DNA from: DATKIY01 sp035543875
GTDB taxonomy: Bacteria > Actinomycetota > Actinomycetes > JAHEKZ01
Length of the DNA: 5,663 bases
Direction of reading: 5' to 3'
NCBI GenBank assembly: GCA_035543875.1
Contig: DATKIY010000215.1
Coordinates: 1-5,663 of the forward strand
Below are positions 5,329 through 5,663 of the stretch, piece by piece (the first letter of the stretch is position 1; every line of letters begins with the position of its first letter). The notes under the pieces were generated by a model that was not told where the DNA came from, searched no databases, and saw nothing but the letters and a program-made list of their open reading frames with translations. The translations under genes and the position numbers were made by a program.

Positions 5329-5663
5329 GCATTCCAGTTTCGACGAAACCCGCCGGTGCAGCTCGACCTTCGCCGCAGCCACGCCCCCCACAACCGGTAC
5401 GGGCAGTTCCTCGAGGACGACCGGAGTCCCAACCGTCGCGGGCTCCGCGAGCCCCCTTCGTTGCCCTGGTGATGTTTCTGCTGGTGGCAGGTCTTGGCGC
5501 CCTGCTGCTCCTGAACACCCTCCTCGCGCAAGGCGCATTTGCTGTTCACGACCTCGACCGACAGGTGACCGCTCTGTCAGATCGGGAGCAGGCGCTCCAG
5601 CAGAAAGTGGCTGAGTTAGCCGCGCCACAACGTCTTGCCCGCCAGGCCAGCCGCATAGGAATG
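5325..5663 (+). CDS. ftsL: FtsL-like cell division membrane protein (cut by window edge)
   Basis: The GTG at 5325 overlaps the rsmH TGA by four bases, and the frame stays open for 113 codons to the right edge, so the C terminus is missing. Residues 1-44 are a Pro/Arg-rich cytoplasmic tail. A single membrane span lies at about 44-66 (FVALVMFLLVAGLGALLLLN), followed by a coiled-coil-like stretch (about 75-100, with HDLDRQVTALSDREQALQQK). The last visible residues, QRLARQASRIGM, resemble the end of the coiled coil in actinobacterial FtsL-like proteins. Position immediately after rsmH is the standard place for ftsL. In other bacteria FtsL forms a complex with FtsB/DivIC and FtsQ that activates septal peptidoglycan synthesis. 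Sequence conservation in this family is low, so the identification rests on topology, coiled coil and position together. Translation is probably coupled to rsmH. Confidence 0.88.
   Translation, partial: MSIPVSTKPAGAARPSPQPRPPQPVRAVPRGRPESQPSRAPRAPFVALVMFLLVAGLGALLLLNTLLAQGAFAVHDLDRQVTALSDREQALQQKVAELAAPQRLARQASRIGM

Overview
The window looks like chromosomal DNA from a high-GC Gram-positive actinobacterium. The evidence is the GC-rich codon use, the GTG and TTG starts, the actinobacterial type of MraZ (G-T-H ... LDDKGRL), and an FtsL-like protein with a proline-rich cytoplasmic tail. The order mraZ - rsmH - ftsL-like is the start of the division and cell wall (dcw) cluster. I cannot name the genus; a member of Pseudonocardiales is a guess.

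Layout. Positions 1-3231 hold a tightly packed minus-strand operon read right to left: a MoxR-family AAA+ ATPase (TTG start at 3231), a DUF58 protein (start at 2209, overlapping the ATPase stop by 1 base), and a TgpA-like membrane protein of the DUF3488/transglutaminase type (start at 857, overlapping the DUF58 stop by 4 bases, and running off the left edge). Positions 3232-3565 form a 334-base divergent control region. It contains an 8-bp inverted repeat in the presumed ATPase leader, an AT-rich patch, and five GTGG units spaced exactly 10 bp apart that overlap a plausible -35/-10 pair for mraZ. Positions 3566-5663 hold the plus-strand dcw start: mraZ, a 199-base spacer with hairpins and short repeats, a probable small single-pass membrane protein gene ending one base before rsmH, rsmH, and an ftsL-like gene overlapping the rsmH stop by 4 bases and cut by the right edge.

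How they fit together. MraZ is a DNA-binding repressor of its own cluster, and the 10-bp-periodic GTGG array is its expected operator. RsmH methylates 16S rRNA, and the FtsL-like protein belongs to the divisome. MoxR ATPases with DUF58 proteins and membrane transglutaminase-like proteins are a recurrent trio thought to act as a chaperone or envelope-associated module; its exact job is not known. The most open questions are the small membrane ORF before rsmH, the CACGTG-rich hairpin just after mraZ, and whether the divergent region co-controls the MoxR operon and dcw. No mobile element, CRISPR array, tRNA or rRNA was seen.
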